Position numbers and translations under genes: made by a program
The notes under the pieces: model-generated
What the model was told of the DNA's origin: nothing
The model's input: the letters and a program-made list of their open reading frames with translations, nothing else
Database searches by the model: none
Shown here: positions 31,327-37,624 of the stretch, one piece after another
How the letters are laid out: each line of letters starts with the position of its first letter
Numbering within the stretch: position 1 is the first letter of the stretch
Source of the DNA: an uncultured Lachnospiraceae bacterium
GTDB taxonomy: Bacteria > Bacillota > Clostridia > Lachnospirales > Lachnospiraceae
DNA: 37,624 bases
Direction of reading: 5' to 3'
NCBI GenBank assembly: GCA_944381515.1
Contig: CALWLM010000091.1
Span: 1 to 37,624 of the forward strand

Positions 31327-32208
31327 TCAGCTCTGCCGGAACGAAAATCTGCGGCAGAAACGGAGAAAGGCCTCCATCTCCTCAAACTGATAACCGCCCT
31401 CTCTCCATACCACGCTGACCTGGGCCGTAATCGGCGGATCAAGGGGGACGCCGGCCATATTGGGGGTGCCCTCCGCAAAATTGCTGTACAGAAAGCCCAC
31501 CGCAAGTCCCCGGGAAACAAAATGCTCCAGGGTCGTCAGCTGCTCTGTATAGAGCAAAATATTAGGGGTAAGTCCCTGTTCCACATACCGCGCCAGCACC
31601 GCCTGGGACTGTACCGACGTTTCCTGGAAAAGAACCAGCTTCTCGTCCTTTACCTCCTCGACCCGCAGGCTCCGCCTGCGGGCCAGGGGATGGGCCGGGG
31701 CCAGACAGCAGGCCATCTTCATCCGCAGCACGGGAATGGTATGCAGTTCCTTTGCAAGAGGCTCGATATGAGGCACAATAATCACATCCTGGCGGTTGCT
31801 GGCAAGTTCGGCCAGCAGCTCATCCTGCGCCGCCTCCCGGATATGAAAACGAATGTCCGGCTTTTCCCGAAAAAAGGACTCATAGATCTGCGGCATAATC
31901 ACCGAGCCTACCAGGGGCGTCATCCCAATACGCAGCGCTCTTCTCTGCCGGCTCACCTCCCGCATGACCTGTTCCACCTGGCCGGCATGCTCCAAAAGAC
32001 TGTCCGTCAGCAAAAGAAACTGTTTCCCTTCCTCCGTCGGCACCATTCCCCGATGCTGCCTCTCAAAAAAGGGCACGCCAAACTCTTCCTCCAGAGCCCG
32101 AATCGCGCTGGATACGGAGGGCTGGGATACCTGCAGCTCTTCCACCGCGCTGGTAATACTGCCGTGGCGGCATACTGTCTGAAAATACCGCAGCTGTGTC
32201 AAATTCAT
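31327..32208 (-). CDS. LysR-family transcriptional regulator (likely of malic enzyme-fumarase)
   Basis: A 293-residue LysR regulator with the N-terminal HTH (MNLTQLRYFQTVCRHGSITSAVEELQVSQPSVSSAIRALEEEFG) and an effector-binding domain (LRIGMTPLVGSVIMPQIYESF). It is divergent from the malic enzyme gene across 170 bases that hold a perfect palindrome over the malic enzyme -35. This layout is typical for a LysR regulator of its neighbour; the ligand may be a C4 dicarboxylate, by inference only. Its 3' end lies 12 bases from the convergent DUF3021 gene. Confidence 0.93.
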   Translation of the reverse strand: MNLTQLRYFQTVCRHGSITSAVEELQVSQPSVSSAIRALEEEFGVPFFERQHRGMVPTEEGKQFLLLTDSLLEHAGQVEQVMREVSRQRRALRIGMTPLVGSVIMPQIYESFFREKPDIRFHIREAAQDELLAELASNRQDVIIVPHIEPLAKELHTIPVLRMKMACCLAPAHPLARRRSLRVEEVKDEKLVLFQETSVQSQAVLARYVEQGLTPNILLYTEQLTTLEHFVSRGLAVGFLYSNFAEGTPNMAGVPLDPPITAQVSVVWREGGYQFEEMEAFLRFCRRFSFRQS

Positions 32209-32311
32209 TAAAATTCATCCTCTTTCTCTTCCGTTTTCTCACTCTTCCCATGCATCAGCTTTTTTGCTTCTTTTCTTTAAAATATAGTTTTTTTCTATAT
32301 TTGTCAACTAA

Positions 32312-32327
32312 ATTTGTATTTACAAAT
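32312..32327. promoter_or_regulatory. perfect palindrome overlapping the malic enzyme -35 (candidate LysR operator)
   Basis: ATTTGTA, two bases TT, TACAAAT: a 7-bp perfect inverted repeat. The second arm overlaps the -35 hexamer, so a protein bound here should repress, or another bound state should activate. Confidence 0.6.
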
Positions 32328-32347
32328 AATCCGCCTCTGCCTACAAT
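32319..32347 (+). promoter_or_regulatory. promoter of the malic enzyme-fumarase operon
   Basis: TTTACA (32319-32324), 17-bp spacer, TACAAT (32342-32347), 32 bases before the ATG. Confidence 0.7.
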
Positions 32348-32378
32348 AGAGGTAGAAAAAAACAGGAGGGATATTGGC

Positions 32379-33551
32379 ATGGATTATGCAAAAGAATCTC
32401 TGAAAATGCACTATGAACTCAAGGGAAAAATCGAGGTAAAGGCCCGGGCCGCCGTAGACAATAAGGAGGCTCTTTCCCTGGCCTATACCCCCGGTGTGGC
32501 GCAGCCCTGTCTGGAAATCCAGAAGGATGTAAACAAGAGCTATGACCTGACTCGCCGCTGGAATACCGTAGCTGTTGTTACCGACGGCACCGCCGTTTTG
32601 GGTCTGGGCGATATCGGTCCCGAGGCCGGTATGCCTGTAATGGAAGGCAAATGCGTTCTGTTCAAGGCCTTTGGCGACGTGGACGCCATTCCGCTGTGCA
32701 TCCGCAGCAAAGACGTGGACGAAATCGTAAAGACCGTATCGCTGCTGGCAGGCAGCTTTGGCGGAGTAAATCTGGAGGACATCTCCGCTCCCCGCTGCTT
32801 TGAAATTGAGGACAAGCTGAAAAAATGCTGCGATATCCCCATTTTCCACGACGATCAGCACGGCACGGCCGTTATCACCATGGCCGGCATGATTAATGCT
32901 CTGAAGGTGGTAGGCAAAAAGCTGGAAGATGTAAAGATTGTCACCAGCGGCGCCGGTGCGGCCGGCATCGCCATCATCAAGCTGATGATGTCCATGGGGC
33001 TGAAAAACGTAATTATGACAGACCGCAAGGGCGCTATCTATGAGGGCCGCGAGGGTCTGAACCCCATCAAGGAAGAGATGGCCAAGGTGACCAATCGCGA
33101 CAAGGTAAAAGGCACTCTGGCCGAGGTCATCAAAGGAGCCGACGTCTTCATTGGCGTATCCGCTCCCGGCACGCTGACCGCAGACATGGTGAGAAGCATG
33201 GCCAAGGATCCGATTATCTTTGCCTGCGCCAACCCCACGCCTGAAATCTTCCCCGACGAGGCCAAGGCCGCCGGCGCTGCCGTGGTATCCACCGGCCGCA
33301 GCGACTTCCCCAACCAGGTCAATAATGTTCTCTGCTTCCCCGGCATCTTCCGCGGCGCTCTGGATGTACGCGCCAGCCAGATCACCGAGAATATGAAGAT
33401 TGCCGCCGCCTATGCCATCGCCGGCCTGGTCAGCGATGAAGAGCTTTGCGCCGACTATATCCTTCCCAAGGCCTTTGACCCCCGGGTAAAGGACGCCGTG
33501 GCAAAGGCTACCGCCGAGGCCGCCCGAAAGGATGGCGTCGCCCGGATCTGA
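32379..33551 (+). CDS. NAD(P)-dependent malic enzyme
   Basis: A 390-residue short-form malic enzyme, converting malate to pyruvate and CO2 with reduction of NAD(P)+. Visible motifs: the catalytic region with YTPGVAQPC and VTDGTAVLGLGDIGPEAGMPVMEGK, metal-site EDISAPRCFEIE and FHDDQHGTAVI, and the dinucleotide fold SGAGAAGIAII. The frame is open further upstream, but AGGAGGG and homology fix ATG 32379. Fumarase follows 46 bases later, so the operon links fumarate-malate-pyruvate. Malolactic enzymes are related, but are longer. Confidence 0.95.
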   Translation: MDYAKESLKMHYELKGKIEVKARAAVDNKEALSLAYTPGVAQPCLEIQKDVNKSYDLTRRWNTVAVVTDGTAVLGLGDIGPEAGMPVMEGKCVLFKAFGDVDAIPLCIRSKDVDEIVKTVSLLAGSFGGVNLEDISAPRCFEIEDKLKKCCDIPIFHDDQHGTAVITMAGMINALKVVGKKLEDVKIVTSGAGAAGIAIIKLMMSMGLKNVIMTDRKGAIYEGREGLNPIKEEMAKVTNRDKVKGTLAEVIKGADVFIGVSAPGTLTADMVRSMAKDPIIFACANPTPEIFPDEAKAAGAAVVSTGRSDFPNQVNNVLCFPGIFRGALDVRASQITENMKIAAAYAIAGLVSDEELCADYILPKAFDPRVKDAVAKATAEAARKDGVARI

Positions 33552-33597
33552 AGCTCTGAGGCATAAGATCTGAAACCGTGACAGGGAGAACATAACA

Positions 33598-34965
33598 ATG
33601 GATAAAATGGAATACCGCATAGAACATGATACGATGGGCGAGGTACGCGTTCCGGCAGACCACTGCTGGGGCGCCCAGACCCAGCGCAGCAAGGAAAATT
33701 TCAAAATCGGCGGTCAGCGTCAGCCAAAAGAGATCATCTACGCCTTTGCCTGCTTAAAGGAAGCCTGCGCCAAGGCCAACGCATCTTTTGGGAAAATTAC
33801 CCCCGAGCAGTCCCAGGCCATTACCCGCGCCTGCGAGGAGATCCGAGAGGGCAAATGGGATGACGAATTTCCTCTGGTGGTCTGGCAGACCGGCAGCGGC
33901 ACGCAGACCAACATGAACGTCAACGAGGTTATCGCCCATCTGGCCGCCGGTCAGGGGGTAAACCTGCATCCCAACGACCATGTAAACTGTTCTCAGTCCA
34001 GCAACGATACCTTCCCCTCGGCTCTGCATATCGCCGCCGTCCTGGCGGTGACAAAGCAGGTATTGCCGGCCGCCAAAAAACTGGAGGACGCCTTTGCCGT
34101 CCTGGAGGAAAGCTATCCCAATCTGATCCGCATCGGCCGCACCCATCTGCAGGACGCCACTCCCCTGCGCTTTGCCCAGGAGGTGTCCGGCTGGCGTGAG
34201 CTGGTTGCTGCTCCCTGCCGGATGCTCAGAGCAAGCCTTGCAGAGCTTCGCAGACTCGCCATCGGGGGAACGGCGGTAGGTACAGGGCTCAACGCTCCCG
34301 CAGGCTTTGACGCAGCAGTCTGCCGTGAGCTGACCCAGCTGACCGGCACAGAGTTTGAACCGGATCTCAACAAGTTCCACGCTCTGACCAGCAAGGACGC
34401 TCTGGTCTTTGCCCATGGAGCCCTCAAAGCTCTGGCCTGCAATCTGATGAAGATCGCCAACGATATACGCTGGGAGGCCAGCGGTCCCCGCTGCGGCATC
34501 GGCGAACTGCATATTCCGGAAAACGAGCCCGGCAGCAGCATCATGCCCGGCAAGGTCAACCCCACGCAGTGCGAAGCTGTAACCATGGTTGCCGTTCAGG
34601 TTATGGGCAATGATACTGCCATTACAGTGGCCGCCAGCCAGGGAAATTTCCAGCTCAATGTATTTTTGCCTGTATCTGCCTACAATTTCCTGCTCTCGGC
34701 CCGTCTTGTTGCAGACGCTATGGAGTCCTTCCGCATCCACTGCGTGGAGGGCATCACGCCCAACGAGGAGCAGATGGCCTATAATCTGAATAATTCTCTG
34801 ATGCTGGTCACCTGTCTCACGCCCCGAATCGGCTATGAGAAAGCTGCCCAGTGCGCCAAAAAGGCTCTCCACGACAATACCACTCTAAAGGAGGCCGTGC
34901 TGACCTTAGGATACCTGGATGAAGCCGCCTATGACGAGGCCGTCCAGCCGGAAAAGATGGTCTGA
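33598..34965 (+). CDS. fumC: fumarate hydratase, class II
   Basis: A 455-residue class II fumarase, reversibly hydrating fumarate to malate; no iron-sulphur cluster is needed. It shows MEYRIEHDTMGEVRVP and HCWGAQTQRSKENF at the N-terminus, NCSQSSNDTFPSALHIAA, GRTHLQDATPLRFAQE with the catalytic His, and the GSSIMPGKVNPTQCE signature with the catalytic Ser. GGGAGA precedes the ATG. It is cotranscribed with the malic enzyme and ends in a strong terminator. Confidence 0.96.
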   Translation: MDKMEYRIEHDTMGEVRVPADHCWGAQTQRSKENFKIGGQRQPKEIIYAFACLKEACAKANASFGKITPEQSQAITRACEEIREGKWDDEFPLVVWQTGSGTQTNMNVNEVIAHLAAGQGVNLHPNDHVNCSQSSNDTFPSALHIAAVLAVTKQVLPAAKKLEDAFAVLEESYPNLIRIGRTHLQDATPLRFAQEVSGWRELVAAPCRMLRASLAELRRLAIGGTAVGTGLNAPAGFDAAVCRELTQLTGTEFEPDLNKFHALTSKDALVFAHGALKALACNLMKIANDIRWEASGPRCGIGELHIPENEPGSSIMPGKVNPTQCEAVTMVAVQVMGNDTAITVAASQGNFQLNVFLPVSAYNFLLSARLVADAMESFRIHCVEGITPNEEQMAYNLNNSLMLVTCLTPRIGYEKAAQCAKKALHDNTTLKEAVLTLGYLDEAAYDEAVQPEKMV

Positions 34966-35032
34966 GACATTTCATTATTGAAAGCCATTTTTGCACAGAA
35001 TTTTCAAAAGAATTATTTTTGCTGATTCATTT

Positions 35033-35079
35033 AAAGAAGGCTGTCCGCCCTATTTCGCAGCGGACAGCCTTCTTTTATT
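35033..35079 (+). terminator. terminator of the malic enzyme-fumarase operon
   Basis: A 16-bp perfect stem (35033-35048 with 35060-35075) and an 11-base loop; the stem ends in T-rich sequence (CTTTTATTA). It lies between convergent genes and may act on both strands. Confidence 0.9.
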
Positions 35080-35098
35080 AACTGATACAATAAAGCCT

Positions 35099-35638
35099 TC
35101 AGCAAAATACCGTCGTCTCCGACAGCTCCCTGCGTCCGGGCATCTGGGGATCTATATCCCGGTATCCCAGGGCAATGACAGCCGCCACCTGCTCCTCCTG
35201 CGGGATGTGAAGCAGCTCTCTCAGTTTTTCACTGTCTCGGATTCCCATAATCAGAGTATCCAGTCCCAGATCCCTGGCCTTCAGAATCAAATGGGCATCC
35301 CGCAGTCCCAGATCGTAGGCTCCCCACTGATCGCCCAGCTCGTTGGAGGGGTTCCCTTCCTTGTCACAGCCGGACCTTCCTTTCACAAAGGTTGTGACAA
35401 TAAGCACAGGGGCGTTGTGGCAATTCCTCTGATTGAAATCCGGCAGACAGCTCTCGCGGACCCTGGTAAGCATCGGCTCTTCCATGACCACATAACTGCG
35501 GGCCGTCTGGGAATTCTTCCAGGACGGAGCAAGGCAAGCCGCCTGCAAAATTTCCTCCACCGTCTCACGGCTCACGCCCTCGCCGGCCTTATAGGCCCGG
35601 ATACTTCTCCTCGTGCTCATCACCTGATTCAGTTCCAT
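35099..35638 (-). CDS. nitroreductase-family FMN oxidoreductase
   Basis: A 179-residue flavoprotein of the nitroreductase family, which reduces nitro compounds, quinones or flavin using NAD(P)H. The FMN-binding features are STRRSIRAYK near the N-terminus, AACLAPSWKNSQTARSYVV, and GLGLDTLIMGI-like DLGLDTLIMG in the C-terminal half, ending with VAAVIALGYRDID. The frame is open 32 codons upstream, but GGAGG precedes ATG 35638. Family is clear; substrate is not. Confidence 0.9.
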   Translation of the reverse strand: MELNQVMSTRRSIRAYKAGEGVSRETVEEILQAACLAPSWKNSQTARSYVVMEEPMLTRVRESCLPDFNQRNCHNAPVLIVTTFVKGRSGCDKEGNPSNELGDQWGAYDLGLRDAHLILKARDLGLDTLIMGIRDSEKLRELLHIPQEEQVAAVIALGYRDIDPQMPGRRELSETTVFC

Positions 35639-35694
35639 ATTTTTGTTACCTCCCGTCCTCTGTTTTCCAGACAAAAAGCTATCGCTTATTTTAT

Positions 35695-35731
35695 TGTACA
35701 ACAAAAGCCCGGCAAAGAAAAGCCCGGCTTT
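35695..35731 (-). terminator. terminator after the aldo/keto reductase gene
   Basis: AAAGCC/GGCTTT (35704-35709 with 35726-35731) with an inner GGC/GCC pair around an AAAGAAAA loop; on the minus strand the stem is followed by TTTTGTTGT. Confidence 0.65.
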
Positions 35732-35776
35732 CATTGATATTCTCTTTCAGAGTCTGTTCGGGAGCCGACTCCTATG

Positions 35777-36625
35777 TCAGTGAATTTTCATGCCGCACAG
35801 CATCTTGACAAATGCCGGATCATCATGATTCACAATCTCGCTGTGTCCCAAATCTTTTGCTGCAATCTCGGCCATCCCCTCATCGGTAAGGGTGAAATCC
35901 CAGATGTCAATATTCTGCCCCATCCGCTCCACATGAACCGATTTGGGGATAATGGAAACTCCTCTCTGGGCATTCCAGCGCAGCACTACCTGCGCGGCGC
36001 TCTTGCCATATTTCTGTCCGATTTCCGTAAGCTTCGGATCTGTAAAGATTCCATGCTTTCCCTCTGCCAAAGGCCCCCAGGCCTGCGGAACCACGCCATA
36101 TGCTTTCATGTTTTCCAGGGCGCTCTCCTGAACAAAGAAGGGATGAAGCTCTACCTGATTCACCGCCGGAATCATTTCCACGTTCTCGCAGAGATTGGCA
36201 AGAACAGCCGGATAGAAATTCGCCACGCCGACAGCCTTCGTAAGTCCTTCTCTGCAGGCCCTCTCAATCCCGCGGTAAGCGGCAAAATAATCTCCCATGG
36301 GCTGGTGAAGAAGAACCAGATCCACATAGGGCATCGCAAGCTTTTTCAAAGAGACCTTTACCGCTTCATAGGCGGTTTCCTCCGTCTTCTGATCCTGAAC
36401 CCATACCTTGGTGGTAATAAAGAGCTCTTCCCGGGTGGTTATTCCCTCTGCTATGGCCCTTGCGACTCCCTTTCCCACCGCCTCTTCATTCATATATGCG
36501 GCGGCGGTATCCAAAAGCCGATAGCCGGTCTTTATCGCATCATAGACAACCTGCTCGCACTGGGCCGCGTCTGCAATCTGAAATACGCCAAATCCCTCTG
36601 CCGGCATCTTCGCTCCTGTGTTCAA
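35777..36625 (-). CDS. aldo/keto reductase (start uncertain, probably an ATA codon at 36640)
   Basis: A 282-residue NADPH-dependent aldo/keto reductase of the 2,5-diketo-gluconate/glyoxal reductase type. The TIM-barrel residues are visible: Asp and Tyr of LLDTAAAYMNEEAVG, Lys of FITTKVWV, His of LVLLHQPMG, and the cofactor end QVVLRWNAQRGVSIIPKS. A TTG at 36625 is the first accepted start but lacks a ribosome binding site. Five codons upstream an ATA at 36640 has AGGAGG eight bases before it, and translating from there gives the usual family N-terminus (EFLTLNTGAKMPAEGFGVFQ). ATG at 36607 also has AGGAG, but would cut the first strand. Confidence 0.9.
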   Translation of the reverse strand: MNTGAKMPAEGFGVFQIADAAQCEQVVYDAIKTGYRLLDTAAAYMNEEAVGKGVARAIAEGITTREELFITTKVWVQDQKTEETAYEAVKVSLKKLAMPYVDLVLLHQPMGDYFAAYRGIERACREGLTKAVGVANFYPAVLANLCENVEMIPAVNQVELHPFFVQESALENMKAYGVVPQAWGPLAEGKHGIFTDPKLTEIGQKYGKSAAQVVLRWNAQRGVSIIPKSVHVERMGQNIDIWDFTLTDEGMAEIAAKDLGHSEIVNHDDPAFVKMLCGMKIH

Positions 36626-36734
36626 TGTTAAAAATTCTATGATTGATTCCTCCTTGATTATATATTTTCTTTTTGTTGTCCTATCCTGTTTCTCTGATTT
36701 TTGACATTTATTTGTACGTCAATTATTGCCGGAA

Positions 36735-37502
36735 TTATTTTCCCTGATTATTCGCAGCAATAATCTCGTTGATACGGATGTTCTCATTGCGGTACCTGGC
36801 CTTCGGATTCTTTTCCGGTATCCGCAGCTTTATCGCCAGCATGGGACAGGCGTCGATGCAGGCCATACAGCCGATACAGCCGGCCGAATTCCAGACGCTC
36901 TTTTGTCCTTCCAAATGAAAACAGCCTTCCGGACATATCCTTTGACAGATTCCACAGCCAATACATTCCTCTGTAATCTCATACAGATTTTTCAGAAAAT
37001 CCGGAGGTGTTCCTGAGAGTTTCTTCAGAAATTCTCTGTGAACCGCGCGATCCCGCTCGGTTACCGGAGCAGTCCAGCGCCTTTTTTCCGCTATATCCTC
37101 TCGAATCCGTTCCATCTGTTCATCGACCTTCTTATCCAGACGGCGCTGCTCATCCATATCAAAAGCCGGCAGAAAATTATCGGCCATCAGAATTACGTTA
37201 ATGTAAGCCGGATCAATTCCGAGACTCCCGGCAAAATTTCCGGCCAGCTCTGCGGCCCCGCCGTGACGGTTGCCATATGTCAGAAGGATATAGAAATAAT
37301 CCGTTTCAAATCGGGCACCCTTCAGGAATTCCTTTACCAGCTGCGGCATCTCATGGCCGAACACCGGACATACGATGCCGATGCGATCTGCCCGATACAG
37401 CTTTTCCCGGTCATGAATCGCCTGGGCAATGCTGATGGGATGTTCCTCCAGCTGCTTTGCAGCATACAGACTGTTCCCGGTTGCCGTGAAATAGAATATC
37501 AT
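36735..37502 (-). CDS. EFR1-family ferredoxin (flavodoxin-like domain plus two 4Fe-4S clusters)
   Basis: A 255-residue electron carrier. The N-terminal flavodoxin-like domain begins MIFYFTATGNSLYAAKQL, with the phosphate-binding TATGNS loop at 6-11. The C-terminal ferredoxin domain binds two 4Fe-4S clusters through Cys180/183/186/190 (CIGCGICQRICPEGC) and Cys209/212/215/219 (CIGCMACIDACP). It is upstream of the aldo/keto reductase on the same strand with 94 bases between them. Physiological partners are unknown. Confidence 0.9.
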   Translation of the reverse strand: MIFYFTATGNSLYAAKQLEEHPISIAQAIHDREKLYRADRIGIVCPVFGHEMPQLVKEFLKGARFETDYFYILLTYGNRHGGAAELAGNFAGSLGIDPAYINVILMADNFLPAFDMDEQRRLDKKVDEQMERIREDIAEKRRWTAPVTERDRAVHREFLKKLSGTPPDFLKNLYEITEECIGCGICQRICPEGCFHLEGQKSVWNSAGCIGCMACIDACPMLAIKLRIPEKNPKARYRNENIRINEIIAANNQGK

Positions 37503-37547
37503 TCCGATTCACACCCTTCCCATCTCTTGTGGAATCCGTTCTCTCCT

Positions 37548-37575
37548 GCTATAATTATCATTGATATTTCAGCAA
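37548..37575 (-). promoter_or_regulatory. candidate promoter of the EFR1 ferredoxin gene
   Basis: TTGCTG (37575-37570), 16-bp spacer, TATAGC (37553-37548) on the minus strand, about 46 bases before the ATG. Confidence 0.4.
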
Positions 37576-37624
37576 AGTCTTGTACGGTGTTTTTCTTTTC
37601 TATACTGGAATAATAATTGTTTTA

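Noticed and set aside
32304-33704. 466-codon minus-strand open frame
   Set aside because: Antisense to the malic enzyme, with no homology or ribosome binding site.
33754-34872. 372-codon minus-strand open frame
   Set aside because: Antisense to fumC; shadow frame.
35703-35729. Direct repeat of AAAAGCCCGGC twice
   Set aside because: Explained as the two arms of a terminator (AAAGCC/GGCTTT), not a repeat element.

Overview
The window reads as chromosomal DNA from an anaerobic Clostridia/Lachnospiraceae-type Firmicute. The reasons are moderately high GC, AGGAGG-type ribosome binding sites nearly everywhere, frequent GTG/TTG starts, a rsmB-Zn peptidase-fmt-def-priA order usual in Clostridia, a Spo0A-type DNA-binding protein, an EFR1 ferredoxin and a LytTR/DUF3021 pair. 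There are no rRNA or tRNA genes, CRISPR arrays, prophage or complete transposon; most of it is ordinary core and metabolic sequence.

Region 1 (1-12355, minus strand) is a long run of core genes, read in transcription order as kptA, ftsK, murE, murF, priA, def, fmt, a YugP-like membrane Zn peptidase and the 5' part of rsmB. It joins peptidoglycan precursor synthesis and chromosome segregation to replication restart, translation initiation/N-terminal processing and rRNA modification. murF/priA, def/fmt and Zn peptidase/rsmB are tightly packed or overlapping. A 10-bp tandem repeat family occurs at the priA/def junction and again upstream of kptA.

Region 2 (12356-13116) holds an unusually good sigma-A promoter, a long leader and a 74-codon unknown ORF on the plus strand, then a perfect-stem terminator serving the minus-strand operon beyond it. 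Region 3 (13117-20886, minus) is a carbohydrate operon: NUDIX hydrolase, PRD/EIIB/EIIA-type activator, UlaA-family PTS (IIA, IIC, IIB), split transketolase (N and C subunits) and a HAD phosphatase. Region 4 (20997-24836, minus) is coaBC, prfC and manA; it is divergent from region 5 (24994-26379, plus), coaX and a membrane-anchored NusG-domain-II protein.

Region 6 (26509-32208) is the accessory part. It contains an orphan Spo0A C-terminal-domain protein with three 0A-box-like heptamers upstream, an XRE regulator, a LysR regulator divergent from a nitrilase-family hydrolase, remnants of an argininosuccinate-lyase-like gene and of a TetR-like regulator meeting head-on, and a LytTR-DUF3021 operon with a triple 13-bp repeat in its leader. 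Region 7 (31327-37624) has a LysR regulator divergent from a malic enzyme-fumarase operon, with a perfect palindrome over the -35 box, then a nitroreductase, an aldo/keto reductase whose best start is an ATA codon, and an EFR1-family ferredoxin.

I did not find a clearly new large multi-gene system. The best leads are the Spo0A-C orphan with its box cluster, the LytTR-DUF3021 leader repeats, the promoter-driven small ORF at 12.7 kb and the shared decamer repeats.
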